DNA from: Reutealis trisperma
Lineage: Eukaryota; Streptophyta; Magnoliopsida; Malpighiales; Euphorbiaceae
Length of the DNA: 64,000 nucleotides
Assembly (NCBI GenBank): GCA_947687605.1
Contig: CANTUT010000019.1
Location: forward strand, 2,046,001-2,110,000
Direction of reading: 5' to 3'
The notes beneath the pieces were generated by a model, which saw only the letters and a program-made list of their open reading frames with translations, was not told where the DNA came from and searched no databases. This document shows positions 13,301 to 27,039 of this stretch, one piece after another. Within the stretch, counting starts at the first letter, position 1. Every line of letters starts with the position of its first letter. Made by a program: the position numbers and the translations under genes.

Positions 13301-14630
13301 CTTCTTTTGTTTTGTTTTTTTTTTTTAAGCACCACTATTATTGCCTCACAAAATTAATAGTTGCTTAAAATTTAACATGTAATTAATATCCTAAATATGC
13401 ATCATCTATCTTGTAATATTTTAGTATATTATTTTTATTATGTCAGTTTTTTTTTTAATGGAAATTAAAAAAAAAATGATATTAGAGACACTTCATAAAT
13501 AACTAGCAGCGAAACAATTTGTTTGTCATTCAAGCACATTTAAAATGACTATATTAAGAAAGAAAGTACACTTGGGTTAAATCTCATAAATTGTTGCCAA
13601 TGATTATTGTCACATTCATGACGTATTTGGGTATAACTCGATTTATTTACCGGAGTTTTTTTTCTTTTTTGGGAAAGCAAAGTCATTTTGATATTTATAA
13701 TATAAGAAATTATAATTGTTAATAAATAAATAGTTCAATAACTAAGTATTTAATTATTTTATAATGTAAGAAATTAGGAGTTTAATAATATTAACAATAA
13801 GTCACTTTTTTAAATGTAATGAAAGAATTGAATACTCCAAATCTTGAACGAATGTATTTAAAAAATATGTATTAAATTAATTATTTAAGAAATAGAGGAA
13901 AAAAACTTATCATGGATAATATTATTTTTCATCGTAGAAATAATAATAATAAATTATTTTAAGGTATATACACATTAAAATAAGAAAAAATCATGGTCCC
14001 CTTTGTACACTTTTTACAAAATTAAGGAAGATCCTCTTTTCATGCCACGTTGCGCTCTTCTCATTTCATTACGCTCCATGCACTCACTCACATAGGATTA
14101 GTTTAATCGGTTAAATTAATATAAATATACTTTAATTAACTCTTTTGAAATAAACACATCTCCCTTAGCAAATAAAAAAAAAAAAAGTAACAAACACATC
14201 TCAAAAAGACAATTCTATCACAACCAACAAACACCGACGTTCGGTTAATGGCTCTTCAAAGTCAAGGGCATTAACGTCATTTCGTTCCTGGAGAAGAAAC
14301 TAAACAGATGGACATAACAACAGTTGGTTGCCTGGGAGTCTCGAGTTCTGCTACTTTCTTTACACACGTTTTATTTTATCTTATTTATTTATTTTTTAAT
14401 TAATTTTTCAAAGTAAATTAATTTTATTTATTTTAATTTTTATGTTTGTATATATATAACTTTTTTTAATCATAAAAAATAAGATGCATTTAATAAATCA
14501 TAAAAAAAATATAATTTAATAAATTTTTAATATAAAAAATTTATTTAATTATATTATTTCTTATTATAATTAACTAAATAACCGAAAAAGTAAATATTAA
14601 CCATTATTTGAGGTGATTTATTCTCTGTTT
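10340..14630. other. Intergenic region without a supported gene
   Basis: There is no ORF with a recognisable product on either strand. About 10440-10980 and 12180-12480 are visibly less AT-rich than their surroundings and look like single-copy sequence, but I can name no element there. The remainder (12500-14600) is AT-rich with homopolymer runs. Confidence 0.6.
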
Positions 14631-14636
14631 GGCGCG

Positions 14637-14644
14637 TATATAAA
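14637..14644 (+). promoter_or_regulatory. TATA box of the CCCH zinc-finger gene
   Basis: TATATAAA follows a GC-rich step (GGCGCG) and lies about 350 bases before the start codon. Transcription would begin near 14670. The leader then carries a (GA)n run at about 14699-14733 and A-rich stretches. Confidence 0.55.
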
Positions 14645-14992
14645 CAACCAACGCACGCACAAGCAGAAAGATAAAAAACCATCGCTTTGAAAGCTGACAG
14701 AGAGAGAGAGAGTTGGAGAGAGAGTAGAGAGAGAAACCCAAAACTAAAAAACCAAACACTGTGCGAGTCTCTGTGTGTGAGAGTGAAAGAAGGAAAAAAA
14801 AAAACCAAAAAAAAAAAAAATCCCAAAGCAAAATCTAAAAAACAAAAACTCTTTCTTCAGTTTTCTCACACTAGTTTTTCTGTCTAGGAACGCGGACACA
14901 AGCGCACCCCATTTGATCGGAGCCTCATTCTTTTTAACTGTCCAAAAGCCGGTACAAGTCCACCGTTTCTGTCCGGTTCCGCGAATTTCGGG

Positions 14993-17900
14993 ATGGACCG
15001 GTACGGTCGGACCCAAGAGGACTCTCAGTCCGATCCGTCACCGGAATGGACAACTCCGGGACCCGAAATCGGGCTTGAAGGTGAGTTTATTTCACCTGCA
15101 TTCCAATTTTGTGAGGTTCGTTGAATGTGGAGTGAAATGGAAATGGGTATTATAAGTTTACGATGTATGATCTTTTTATTTTGGTTTTTGGATTATGATT
15201 ATTTGTTGTGTTTGTTTTTGTGTGAATGTAGAGGGTGTTTGGCAGCTGGAATTAGGGGAAGGGGAATCCGGGTACCCGGAGAGATCCGACGAGGCCGATT
15301 GTATGTATTACTTGAAGACAGGCGTTTGCGGGTATGGAGCGAGGTGTCGGTTCAATCACCCGCGTGACCGTGGCGCGGTAATTCTAGCTGATTCCTTTTG
15401 GTTTTTGTCTTGAATTGAGCTTGGATTAGAGGTTTATGATTCTTTCTTTCAAAGTGATCATTGAATGTTTTTATTGGCGTTCGATTGAGTTTGATCTTGT
15501 GGTTTTTGAATTGAGATTGGACGACTGTTTGCGTAATTTGAGTGAATTTTGAACTCTGTGGAAAGTTTGGTTAGTCCATGTTATTACTTTAACAAGATCT
15601 GCCATGATAAATATTTTGCGATATTGCTTAGGTAATGGGAGCTGCAAGAGCTGGTGCTGGGGAGTTTCCTGAGCGAGTAGGCCAGCCTGTGTGCCAGGTA
15701 ACAGCTTGGGATATATGCAAATTTCCACAATGTACATTTTTACTGCGTTTTTCCTCATAATATGAATGCCACTAGTTTATGAATGTAAATTTCATGATTC
15801 CTTTGCTCAGGTTTTTTATTTAGTGGGAATGGCGAGGTCTCTACACTTGCTGATTATGCTGTTCTTACTTTGATTTACAGTATTACATGCGGACAGGGAC
15901 ATGCAAATTTGGTGCCTCCTGCAAGTATCACCATCCTAAACAGGGAGCTGGTTCTGTTAGTCCTGTGTCACTAAATTATTATGGATACCCATTACGTCCG
16001 GTTTGTGTACTTCTGCATTAATGTTTATTGTGTAGTTTATCTTTAATCACATTTGTCTCTTGAACCTGAAGTTTGCTTAAAATTTGAGTTCTAATTGTCA
16101 ACAGGGTGAAAAAGAGTGTACATACTATGTAAAAACAGGGCAGTGTAAATTTGGTGCAACATGTAAATTCCATCATCCACAGCCAGCTAACTTACAAATC
16201 CCAACACAGTCACTGGCTCCACAAGTTGCACCTGTGCCTGCTCAAATACCTGCTTCTGCATTGTATCCCACAGTGCAGTCTCCATCTGTTCCTTCCACTC
16301 AACAATATGGATTAGTAGTTGCGAGGCCTCCTCTTCTGCCTGGCTCATATGTACAAGGCCCTTATGGTCCAATGCTACTTTCCCCAAGTGTAGTTCCTTA
16401 TCCAAGTTGGAGTACCTATCCGGTATGTGAATGAGAGCTCTCTTTGTTCCATAAATTTTGGTTGAATATATTTATTATTTTCATTTGTCATCCTCTTGGT
16501 GTAGCCACCTGTAAGTCCAGTTGCATCCCCCAGCACTCAGCCAACAGTTGGATCAGGCTCTCTATACGGCATAACACAGCTATCTCCTTCAGCACCTGCT
16601 TATACAGGATCTTATCAGCCCATGCCTACCTCAATTGGTCCATCAAGTAGCAGCCAGAAGGAAAACTTGTTTCCCGAAAGACCTGGCCAACCTGAATGTC
16701 AGTATTATTTGAAAACTGGCGATTGTAAATTTGGATCCTCATGTAGATATCATCATCCATCAGAATTGACTGCACCAAAGACAAATGTTGTTCTTAGCCC
16801 CCTGGGTCTTCCTCTACGTCCGGTGAGCATATCCTTAAAATTCCTTTAAATTGCAATTCTTTATATCACCATATGGATTGCTAGTTTAATATCTCGAAGT
16901 TGCAAAATAAATCAGGCTTCTTGCATATATTGTTTTCTTGATTGCATTATAATAGGTAATGTGGTATTTAAAGCAGATACACAAGTATGTGTATACCTAT
17001 TCCAGGGGATGTGAACATGTGTTGCAGTTACATTGCCAATCTCTCTCTCTCTCTCTCTCTCTCTATTCTTTTCCAGTTCTCTTTTTTATCTTCTCCTGAT
17101 AAGTTTCGCTGATAATTTTCTCAAGTCTCCTTTCACACTTTTCCCACTTTCCTAGTGAGGATATTGATACACATGACAGTAGTGACATGCATTGTCATAT
17201 GCACACAACCCCATGATTACTTGTATGAATGTTGGGAGCTCATCAGAGAAAGTGATCATTACTTCCCTTTAGCATGTGATGCTTTCCTGGCTTTCTGTTT
17301 TGTTTGTTTGCACTACTATTTTTGGCATCTTTAACTCAAATCATTCATTCTGAATGGTTTTTCTTTTAACTACTCAATGCCAAAATTGAATTTTGACATT
17401 GAAAGTTCAATACTAATTTCCAACACTATGTCCAGTAGATTGTATCTCTCATGCATCTATAAAAACATTATGTAGATTTGGGGTAGTGTCTTTTTCTAAT
17501 ATGCTTCAATTGTTGAAAATAAGAGAACATTTCTCTCCTCCCTCTCTTCTCTCTTAGCAATTTTTAACTTGGCAAGATATGAAACTATTGTAATACCATG
17601 TATGAATCTCTGTACTAAAAAAAAAAAAAAAAAAAATCACGTGTTCCTCTTTCAATTATCGTTCAGTGGAGAAGTGCTCCAGTGCTTGATTATATATGTA
17701 AAATGTAGATTTTGGATTGAAGCCTTTATTTCACCTTTGTGCTTTATGAGTTGTGTGATTGGACAAGATTAACTTAATTTTGAAACCTCATTCATTTCTC
17801 ATCATGACGTTTTGAAAATAAATGCTTCGATATTTGCAATGTGCTTAGAGTCTTCATGATGCTATAGTGTTCGTTTTGGATGATAAATTTTTCTTACACC

Positions 17901-20900
17901 AACTATTTAGAGTGAGACAGTACATGTTGTGCTTTGGCGTACTTAGGAGGCTATAAATGATGGCCTTGAAATTGTATTTTGGATGTATGCATGCCTATTG
18001 GAGTTTATGTTACAAATGGATTTCCCCCACAGAGTTTAGATATCCCCATGCATTCAAGCCAACAACAGCTCTCTGTTCTTGTATGATTGGCTATAAGAGT
18101 TGGATGGATCACTGAAACCTTTTTGATCATTCCTCACATTGTAATCCCCTTTTTTCTGGGTTAGTGCTGGAGGAACCACTTTTGATGTTTACTTGTGCAT
18201 ATTTTTTTATTTTTCTGCCTTGCTTTGTGTTTCCTGTCATTAGCATTTTTCCACATTTCTATTGTCTAACATTGTTGCAGCTGACTTTGGTCTTAACTCA
18301 CTGTTTTAAATATTGGTAACTTCTACTTATTTTATTAAAGGTCATGTCAATTTTGAAAAACACCATGTTATGGTTAATGAGAAAATTGCTAGTTCCCCTG
18401 TCATTTTCCTAGCTAGCAACTTATGGGATGCTTTGGTATTGATATAAGTAAACTGGTTAGACCTTCGGGTTTTCATGGGTTATACTTGCATTATTTGTTG
18501 CAAAATCCCAAACTACAATGTTCAGTTGTCATAACTTTTCAAGCATCCTTCCATAAGAATGTAAGGTGATTTATGTTTTTCTCCTATGTAGAAAGAAACA
18601 AGAGCAAAGAAAATGGTCTTCCTCTCCCCCCCCCCCTCTTTCTTTGCTTATGAGATGTAAGGATCTAGAAGATTCTTTTGTTGGTTGCTAAAATTTGTGG
18701 ATTGGTTTAAGATTCTTTTGTTGGTTGCTAACATTTGTGGATTGGTTTACTACGTGATTATCTTTCTTACAATGATCTGCCAGCAGCACAGGTGAGCCCA
18801 TGATGCTGCAAAGTTTTTGCTAGATGAATGGTGGACATTATGCTACTTTCATTGATCAAAGTTGGGTTGTTGGTTCTGTTGAAAAGATTTGTTCGTGCAT
18901 CATGGATTTTTGATGCCTTATTTTTATTTTCTTACTCTTCTTATCCTATAAATTCTTGCTTTTCTGTTGCATATTTAGACTTAATTTGGAAGAAAATATG
19001 CAATCTCCTTTATTTCTATACTCTGATTGCTTTCACATTTTTGTGATTTATTGTAGGGGTGCAATACTTTTCTTTCATTGACTGATTAGTGGGTAGTTTA
19101 TTTAATATGGCAGGAAGTCATTCTTGCACATTGTTCAGTGTATGTTGAATGAGAGTCTGTATGGTCACGGTGTTGTGTGATGTTTCTAATGCTTTATTAG
19201 TTATTATATCATCGACTGAAGAACAGTTTTTTGGAGTGTGTTTTGTTGGTTTAAGGGTTCCACAGGAAGGGCTTTTGGTGGCTGGGATTTCATCTGTGTC
19301 GTATATTTCAGGACTGTAACTACTAGAATTCATATAGTTGAGACATATTTAATGAGCATTTTCATTTATTCTTTTGGTGAATCTTTGTGTTCATTATGAT
19401 TTTGGAGGTGGCAGGATTCCACTTTGTCTTAATCACTTTATCTTAATCTTGAGAAAGGCTATATCTTGGTTGAGGGAAATGATTGTATGTTTTCCTGCAC
19501 CCACACTGCTTTCCGTTTCATTTTAAGTGTACAAATGTCTCTAATGCAAACTCAGGTCTGCTTATAAAATTAACACTGAAAAGTTGAACAACCATAGAAG
19601 CATGAATGCATAAAATAGTGAATGGAGATTTAGTTGGAATAACAGGTAATGGATGAATTGTTGTTGCAAGTTGTTTGTCTTTGCAATTTACGATTACTGT
19701 TGCATCTCTTATGTTGTGTTAGAGTTCTCAGGTTGCCTCTTTCTTTTTCCTGTATTATCAGTGATCAGTGTGCATCCATGTATGCTTTAGCATACTCGTA
19801 TAAGGTTGTGAAAGCCAACTTTGAGAAATTCTCAATTGAGGTTTGTTTTGTGAGTGGTGCTTGTTTTTCCCTATAATTTGAATGGATTACTGATGTAACA
19901 TAGTTTTCACATGTAGTTGAGACTTTGAGCACTGTGTTGAGTTTGCTGTGTCATTAAGTGTTTCAAAGTTGTGCATTGTCATTGCATGTGAGATGCCATG
20001 CATGAAATGGGTGAATTTGACTTGTCAATTTGGATTGTTGGAACATCCTCTAATTACTTTTTTGGCCATCACTTCATTTTCTATGATTGTGATAGATCCC
20101 TTAATAAGCCATCCAGTCATGTTTAAGGACAGACCAAGCAGATTATAATGAGAGTTCTTATGGTGACTTCTAGATATTCAAAAATCTCTGTCATTGTTAT
20201 ATGAAATCATTTTTCAAATGTCTGGTCATGACATATTCATGTAAATGGCTCTGTTTAATCTTCCATAATGTACAAGAATATGTGTTCTGCCAATTAAATG
20301 CATTAGCATGATATGATGCATCTGGGCTTTGCCTTTAGAATTAATAAATTTATCAGAGCATTTATTTTATGCATGTTAAAATTCTGTCACTAACTATAAG
20401 AGCATTTTAACTTCATGTAAACTGCGCTTTCCAGTATTGTTTTCAGCATTTTTTTCCTCCTCTCTGTATTCATATTTGCTCAAAGATATGCTTATCCTTG
20501 TTTGTATTGTACGTTTTGCATTTTCCACCTCTTTATGTTGGTTCTCAAGATTTTAATAATTGTGGCAATCACTTCACATATAAAAAGTATCCTTTCACAC
20601 TGCTCTATTTCATGAGTTTATTTATGGACATACATGGTTGTCACTTGAATCCCCTCCAAAGTTGTGATGCATCTAATATTCTTTTATGCTATTTAGGGCG
20701 CACCAACTTGTACTCACTATACACAATGGGGGCAATGCAAGTTTGGATCTGCATGCAAATTTGATCATCCAATGGGAACATTGAGTTACAGTCCTTCTGC
20801 ATCTTCTCTTGCTGATATGCCAGTTGCACCATATCCTGTGGGCTCTTCAATTGGCACTCTAGCCCCATCATCATCATCTTCAGAGTTGCGGCCTGAACTA

Positions 20901-21059
20901 ATTTCAGGCTCTAGCAAGGACGCCAGTTCAACCAGGATGGCTTCATCAACAAGTACATCTAGTGGATTGGTCAGTTCAACTTTTTCAAAGAGTGGACAGT
21001 CTAGCCAGAGTTCTGGCCCTTCAACAAGCAGCAGCATTGAGGCTCGCACCTCAAGCTAA
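14993..21059 (+). CDS. C3H58: Zinc finger CCCH domain protein, five C-x8-C-x5-C-x3-H fingers
   Basis: Plant ZFN-type CCCH protein, expected to bind RNA or DNA in the nucleus or cytoplasm; its target is unknown. Exons: 14993-15080, 15232-15377, 15632-15697, 15881-16000, 16105-16422, 16505-16822, 20697-21059. All phases close, giving 472 residues. Five perfect C-x8-C-x5-C-x3-H fingers lie at residues 53-72, 99-118, 145-164, 311-330 and 357-376, in the plant arrangement of 3 plus 2. The middle segment is rich in Pro, Ser and Gln; the C-terminus is Ser/Thr-rich and ends EARTSS. The start MDRYGR and the tail match AtC3H58 (At5g18550); the close paralogue C3H32 (At2g47850) is the alternative. The last intron, 16823-20696, is 3,874 bases, far longer than the other five. 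Confidence 0.92.
17041..17064. repeat. (CT)12 microsatellite in the CCCH gene intron
   Basis: A pure CT dinucleotide run in the long last intron. Away from the splice sites it is unlikely to serve as a polypyrimidine tract. Confidence 0.95.
18671..18750. repeat. Tandem duplication of a 40-bp unit
   Basis: 18671-18710 and 18711-18750 are head-to-tail copies that differ at two positions. The repeat lies inside the last intron of the CCCH gene. Confidence 0.92.
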
Positions 21060-23388
21060 GCAAAAATATCAAACAACCTTTTTTTTTTTAAATCAAATTT
21101 GTGAAAACATCTTTTGCCCACCTTTTCTTTCTTTGTTCAATCCCTCAAATAGGAGGCTTCATTTCTCAGCTACAATGGTTCTGCGATTCAAGTCTAGAAC
21201 ACGTTAGGTCTGATAATTGTGTTCATATAATCTCACGGCCATCACTTTTATCTTGAATAAGCTATGGCCAGCCCACAAAATGTTCACCCAAAACCCCATA
21301 TAGCCTTCTGCTTTTCTTTCAAATAACCACGAAGATATGCAGTTCCTTTAGGCAAATCTGTGTCCATGACTCTTAAATATTTGGAGTTTGTTGTGTTTAT
21401 TTATGCTGCAATCCTTTTCAAAAATGAAAATGGTCAGTCCAATAGCATTCTTCTTTTTTACGTCAGCTGCGTCTTCATGCCTTATCATTTTACAATTTTC
21501 TTTATATTTGGGAACAGGCTTCCAATTTGTCTAGAAAGGAATTTGAAGGTTTCCTGGTTCCCCTCTTTTTGTCTGGGGTTTATTGTGAAAAAGAGAAGTA
21601 ATTACAGGGACTTGAAGGAGGCATCCAAATGCTACCTTACATGTGATTAGGTACACAGTTATGTTGTGACAATTGAAATGCTTGACATTGTTATTGATAA
21701 ATTTATTATGAAATACAAATTATATGAAGAATCTCTCGACTTTAATAATCATACCCTTCCTTGCTTTTTACCATTCAATATACCTTTGCATGAGCGTTAC
21801 TTCATATAAGGTAAACTTTCTTCACTGCTCGTGAAAAAAAGACCCCACCCCCAGCAAAATTGAATTAAAAAAAAAAATCCAATGGTAGTTTGAATAAATG
21901 ATATCATTATTTGGATTTTTTTTTTTTTTTGAACATGTGTTTTTCCTTTTCAACTATCAATTTTTTGAACCCCAGTTCTAATAGATAAAAGATTTAATTG
22001 CTTAAATGAGGTGGAGGAGGCGAGGATTGTGATTGTGTTGGGATTCTAGCGTTGTCCTCTGTTCTGATTCCTACCATATAGCCATTTGTCCTTTTAGGTC
22101 TGCTTTGTGTATTGGGCACATTTCAAATTCTCAGATGAGGCTGAGTTCTCTGTTAGTGTTAGTTGCTGTTGGGGTCGGGTTATAATTATTCATTAAATAA
22201 AATTTAAATTGCTGCAAAGCTGATGCTATGCTCTAGGGTTCCTTTAAACTGGTGCAGACTTTGTTTCATTGTCTTCCAGCTAAACTAGCAGCTGTCAGCT
22301 AAATTGTCAATTTATCTTTGACCTTATTTGCTCTGTTATTAGCTTCACAAAAATCTCCTAAATTATGTGAAAGTACATATTATACATATCAAGTTACTTT
22401 CTTGTGTTAAACTAATAAAATTGCAATAAATTTATTTAATTAAGGACTAATTATTATATTATGTTATATAAACAGTCTATCTATGCTAAATTTAGCATGT
22501 CTAATTTTCATATTTCTAGTTGTAAATTGTGATGGAATGGTCCCAACCCTTTAAAAAAAAAAATCCAAATATTGAAAGCAATCTTGAATTCTTCCACTCC
22601 ATTTCAGAAAGAATTGCTAGTGGCATACCAAAGTGTTATTTACAAACAAAAATCCCGTGACAAAAGTAAGGTCATGCGGTCTGATGATATGTTAGTGATT
22701 AATTAATGAATGAATGATTAAAGAATTTATTGTGGCTGGAAATGGTATGCGTTATTTAATATATATAAAGTTTTACATTAGCATTATCGAGAAAGGATAA
22801 AAATTTTTTTTGCTTATATATACTTATTTTATATACTAAATTATTGAGTGATTAGATTTTTTAATTAATATAATTTTTTTATTTATTTTTTATTTTGTAA
22901 AAAATTTTTAATTTTTTTTTATATTATTATTTCATTAAATTGATATATATTAATGTATGCATAAACGCAGACAAGACTTGCTCAAAAAGATAAGGCAAAT
23001 AGCCGCAAAGGCAGACACCAAATCAGTCAATAATATATATTTTTGCCTATCTAATAATTAGCAAGATAAAGAACACTTTCTGCTGTGTTGAAACAAACAA
23101 AACTAGCTAGAAAGAGCTTTTTCAAAAACCACCTTTTCTTCTTTTCTTTTCTTTTCCTTTAAAAAAAAAAAAACCCACCTCATGGGAATAGGGATTCACA
23201 TTACATTCCATATCTCTTTTCTTGCTCACATGCGGATAATAAACTTTCTGTGTAATTATACAGTAAAAGGAAGAGAGATAAAAATAGTGCATGTAAATGA
23301 AAATGTGACTAATAGTTAGCTCCATAAGCACTCGCAACGTTTAACACATATAATGTATTTTTCGATTCAACAATAGATTTATATTTAA

Positions 23389-23390
<2 letters not shown>
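21060..23390. other. 3' end of the CCCH gene and AT-rich intergenic DNA
   Basis: The first few hundred bases are probably the 3' UTR of the CCCH gene. The rest shows no supportable gene on either strand. It is AT-rich, with poly-A and poly-T runs. Confidence 0.55.

Positions 23391-23445
<55 letters not shown>
23391..23445. repeat. (AT)27 microsatellite beside the PUCHI stop codon
   Basis: Fifty-five bases of uninterrupted AT. The tract ends nine bases beyond the PUCHI stop codon, so it should sit at the very start of that gene's 3' UTR. Confidence 0.97.
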
Positions 23446-23450
<5 letters not shown>

Positions 23451-23454
23451 CTGA

Positions 23455-24477
23455 TCAGAAGAGTGAATAGCCAAACTCAGTTATGTCACCATAAGATGGA
23501 TATGATGGAGTGCAAGAAACTGAAGAAGAAGAAGAAGTAGTAGGTTGAGACACTACTGACCCATTAGGATTATTATCGGTGTTTGGATATAAAGGTTCCA
23601 CCATTAATGGGTTATTAATAATTGCAGAGAGTTCATTGGTGCTGAATTCCCATGGCTGCTGCAGTTGCTGATCATCTCCCCAGAATCCATTGTGGAGTTC
23701 TCCAAAGCAAGGGAAGGCTTCATGGTTAAGGATTGCATAGCTGTTATTGTTATTATTACTACTACTACAATGTGGCTGGTTTTCATTAATGGTGCTGAAG
23801 TTTTGATCTTTAGGAGATTTGGGGTTTGTAGTAATAATTGTGGGATTATTAGAACAAGGTGGTCGAAGGCAATTATCAGGAACAATGCAGCCCAGGTAGC
23901 CAGAGTTAGAATCATTCTGGGAAAAGAAAAAACTATTATTATCACATGCTAATTGATCATCAGTTGATGAAGTCTCGGTAGTAATAATTTCTTGGTTTTC
24001 AGGAGTTTGGTAGTTCTGATGAAAAGTCTCAAGCTTGGGTGGATCATAATTAGTTTGAATATTGGGAGAAAGAAACTGATCATTTGATTTTGGTAAAAAG
24101 GGTTGAACAAATTCAAATGGAGTAAGAAGTGAGTGAAAGGTACCATTGTCAGTGTAAATAAAATTGGTTCTTGCTTGAGTGCCTTTCATAGAAAGGGCGG
24201 CCCTATCATAAGCAAGAGCAGCTTCTTGAGCAGTATCAAAAGTACCAAGCCAATGCCTTTCTTTAGTTGTTGGATCTCGAATTTCAGCAGCATATCTACC
24301 CCAAGGTCTTCTTCTAACCCCAAGAAACCTACCTGGTTCTGGCTTTTTTCTCGCTCTGCCTCTTCTCTCCCCTGTTTGATTATTAGGTGGGGATGTGTTT
24401 CTTTGAATAAGAGCAAACCCACCTTGAATTTTAACAGGTTCATATAAGGGTTTATCAAGGGTTTTGGGGCTGGACAT
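23455..24477 (-). CDS. PUCHI: AP2/ERF transcription factor, PUCHI orthologue
   Basis: DNA-binding ERF of subgroup VIII. In Arabidopsis PUCHI controls lateral root and floral meristem identity; the grass relatives are FRIZZY PANICLE and BRANCHED SILKLESS1. Single exon, 340 residues. The AP2 domain spans about residues 50-107, with FLGVRRRPWGRYAAEIRDPT, WLGTFDTAQEAALAYDRAA and the ERF-type Ala and Asp contacts. Outside the domain, three short blocks identify PUCHI rather than LEP or ESR: SGYLGCIVPDNCLRPP near the middle, NELSAIINN, and a short hydrophobic C-terminus ending GYSLF. The N-terminal KTLD is also shared. Runs of Asn and Ser are low-complexity linkers. A TATA-like CTATATAG lies near 24540 on the reverse strand. 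The gene is flanked by the same families as in Arabidopsis. Confidence 0.93.
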   Translation of the reverse strand: MSSPKTLDKPLYEPVKIQGGFALIQRNTSPPNNQTGERRGRARKKPEPGRFLGVRRRPWGRYAAEIRDPTTKERHWLGTFDTAQEAALAYDRAALSMKGTQARTNFIYTDNGTFHSLLTPFEFVQPFLPKSNDQFLSPNIQTNYDPPKLETFHQNYQTPENQEIITTETSSTDDQLACDNNSFFFSQNDSNSGYLGCIVPDNCLRPPCSNNPTIITTNPKSPKDQNFSTINENQPHCSSSNNNNNSYAILNHEAFPCFGELHNGFWGDDQQLQQPWEFSTNELSAIINNPLMVEPLYPNTDNNPNGSVVSQPTTSSSSSVSCTPSYPSYGDITEFGYSLF

Positions 24478-27039
24478 TGCTAGCTATATGAAGAAAGAAA
24501 AAGATATAAGCGAGTTGAAAGAAAGAGTGAGCTATCTATCTATATAGATATGGAATGAAAGGGAGTAAGTGATCAAGTCTAGAAAGATTTTGTGTTATAG
24601 AGAGTGAAGCTGAATAGGGAAGTCTTTTAAAGACACTGAATCATGGAGTGAAGGATGAAAAGGGCACTGTAGCTGTCATTCTTTTGAAGACCATGCTCTC
24701 TCCCTTTTCTTTCCACCTACTTTTTATATCTTGCTTTTTTCTAATTTCTATGGTAACCAATTCCTAGTGATCATTCTTTACTATTAAGTTTTCGGTTCAT
24801 CTTAATTAAAGTTTAGTTTATGTAAATTAATTAGATGTATAAAATGATAATACTGTTTAATATATATAAACCAATGAGTCTTTGATTAAGTGAAACTAAA
24901 ATTTTTTTCTAAAGTTATAAATTTATAAGATCTTAAATTCTAATTATAACCAAATTTATCCTAACAAAAGTCCAATACAATGAAGAATTTTCTCTGTACA
25001 TTATAAACTCCTACAACACAAGTAATTAGAAATTTAGTAGGTTAAATAGGATAAAAGTTGGTGACATGCATATCATATAAAAAGGAGTGAGCTAAATTGA
25101 ATTGGTGAAAAAAATTTCAGAAATTGTTATCAAATTAATTCTATTCTCATTAATATACACATTAATGAGGTCAATGTTACATCAGGTAAATGCAAGCAAC
25201 AGTAGCAGTTTGTAAAATCAAAAATTTATAAGATAAGAATAAGAGGTAATATAAACTAAATAACATGACTAGCTATAGCTCACGTGCAAACTCATTTAGC
25301 TAGGCAATATCTTATAGAACATGGATACTATATAGCTCCTTGAGGTAGGGTACATGATTGCGTTTGTTAATGTCATAAACAATGCCAATTGCAAAGGGTT
25401 CCTATATATAGGAATGTCAAACTAATTATAAGAAATAAAATAAAATCATTTGCTTAATGGTTTGGTTAAAAACAAAATTCCCACATTTAATAAGTTTGGA
25501 AGAATATCATTCAATATCTTTACATCATTTCTTTTTTCTAACATATTAAAATCCTATTTTCATATTATTAAAATCGTAATTAGAATTTTATTCAACTAGA
25601 TAAAAAAAAAATATATATTTATTATTCATGTTCATTTACAAATTATTATTAGAAAGAGATTGTCTGATTTAAAACTTATCTTCTTATACTATAAAAATGC
25701 ATTTCTGAAAAAAACTTGGAACTTTGAATGTTGTAATTATGAGCATTATGTCTTTATACTAACTTCATTATATGCACATGTGATCAATCCGTATTTTATG
25801 CAAAATAAATCAATGAAATTACTTGGAGCTTCTTTGTCTGCTTCATGATTTTCAAAGGGAGTAGTTATGATTTTATCTCTAATTAAATTAAGATTTGTCC
25901 TAATTAGAGAGCTAAACAATTGATTAAGATAATTCTACTTGGGTTCTCATGTCATAGAAACAACCCCACCATTCATTGTGCAAAAACAAAAGTTTCTCTC
26001 CTTCCTAAAGGACCCATAAGTCAAAATTTTTAGCTTTCTTTTGTTTGTCCTGTTATATGTCTATTTATTCTTCGCATTTTAGTTTTTACATATCATACAT
26101 GGAGATACAGCCTTGAGCTCAATTAAATAAAGATATGTATCCAAGGGTTTGCGTCTTTAAGGCAAAGTCATAAAATATGGCCTTCAGCTTGAAAAAATAC
26201 AATATAAATAAATAAATTCAAATTAAGTTATTTTTTTATAAGTAATTTTTAATTTTATTAATAATAGAGAGAAAACTAGATCATGAATAAAGATTCTATG
26301 TTTTTAAGCCATAAAAATATTAAAAAAAAAAAATAGCAGACGAGCATAGTACAAACTGAAAACTCCGAAAAAAAAAATTTATGATTTGTGTCGCTATTTA
26401 GGAAAAACTAATAGAGTTAATATTAATTTTTAGATTACTACTGTTTTTTATTTTATATTTCAATTTTGTAAATTAATTTTTAAGATGTTCTTATTTTATA
26501 GGTTTTTTATTATGTTATATTTCTAAATTTAAACTTTTATTTTCTCTACTTTATTTTATAAAAATAATTCCTATTTTCTCAGTCTATATATAGTTGACCA
26601 TCGTCTCAATATTTTCAAAATATACATATGGTGTATGCAGTTTCACTAATTGTCAATTAGGCTGAGGGACCAGGATTAGAAAATTAACAAAATGTCAAGA
26701 TATTAGGAACATTGAAACTCGCAAGAGAGTTCGACAATTCTTTTGCTTTGGTCAGCTATTTCTAATTCTCGGCCAACAAGACATTGTTTTTATCCCAAGA
26801 CCAATATACTAATGTAATACCCTTATATGACAAATGCCTCATTGTTAATGACTATATATGCTTGTTTAGCTAAATTCCCAAAAAAGCATGTAGAAAATAA
26901 AGATATCCCAACAAAAAAAAAAAAAATCAATTATTAAAATTTAAGTTGGGATTCTTTTGAAATTAAACAGAAAATTTCTTGTAAAAAAAAGTTCTGAAAT
27001 AAAAAAAAAAAAGAAAAAAAAACTAAACGATTCATTTAA

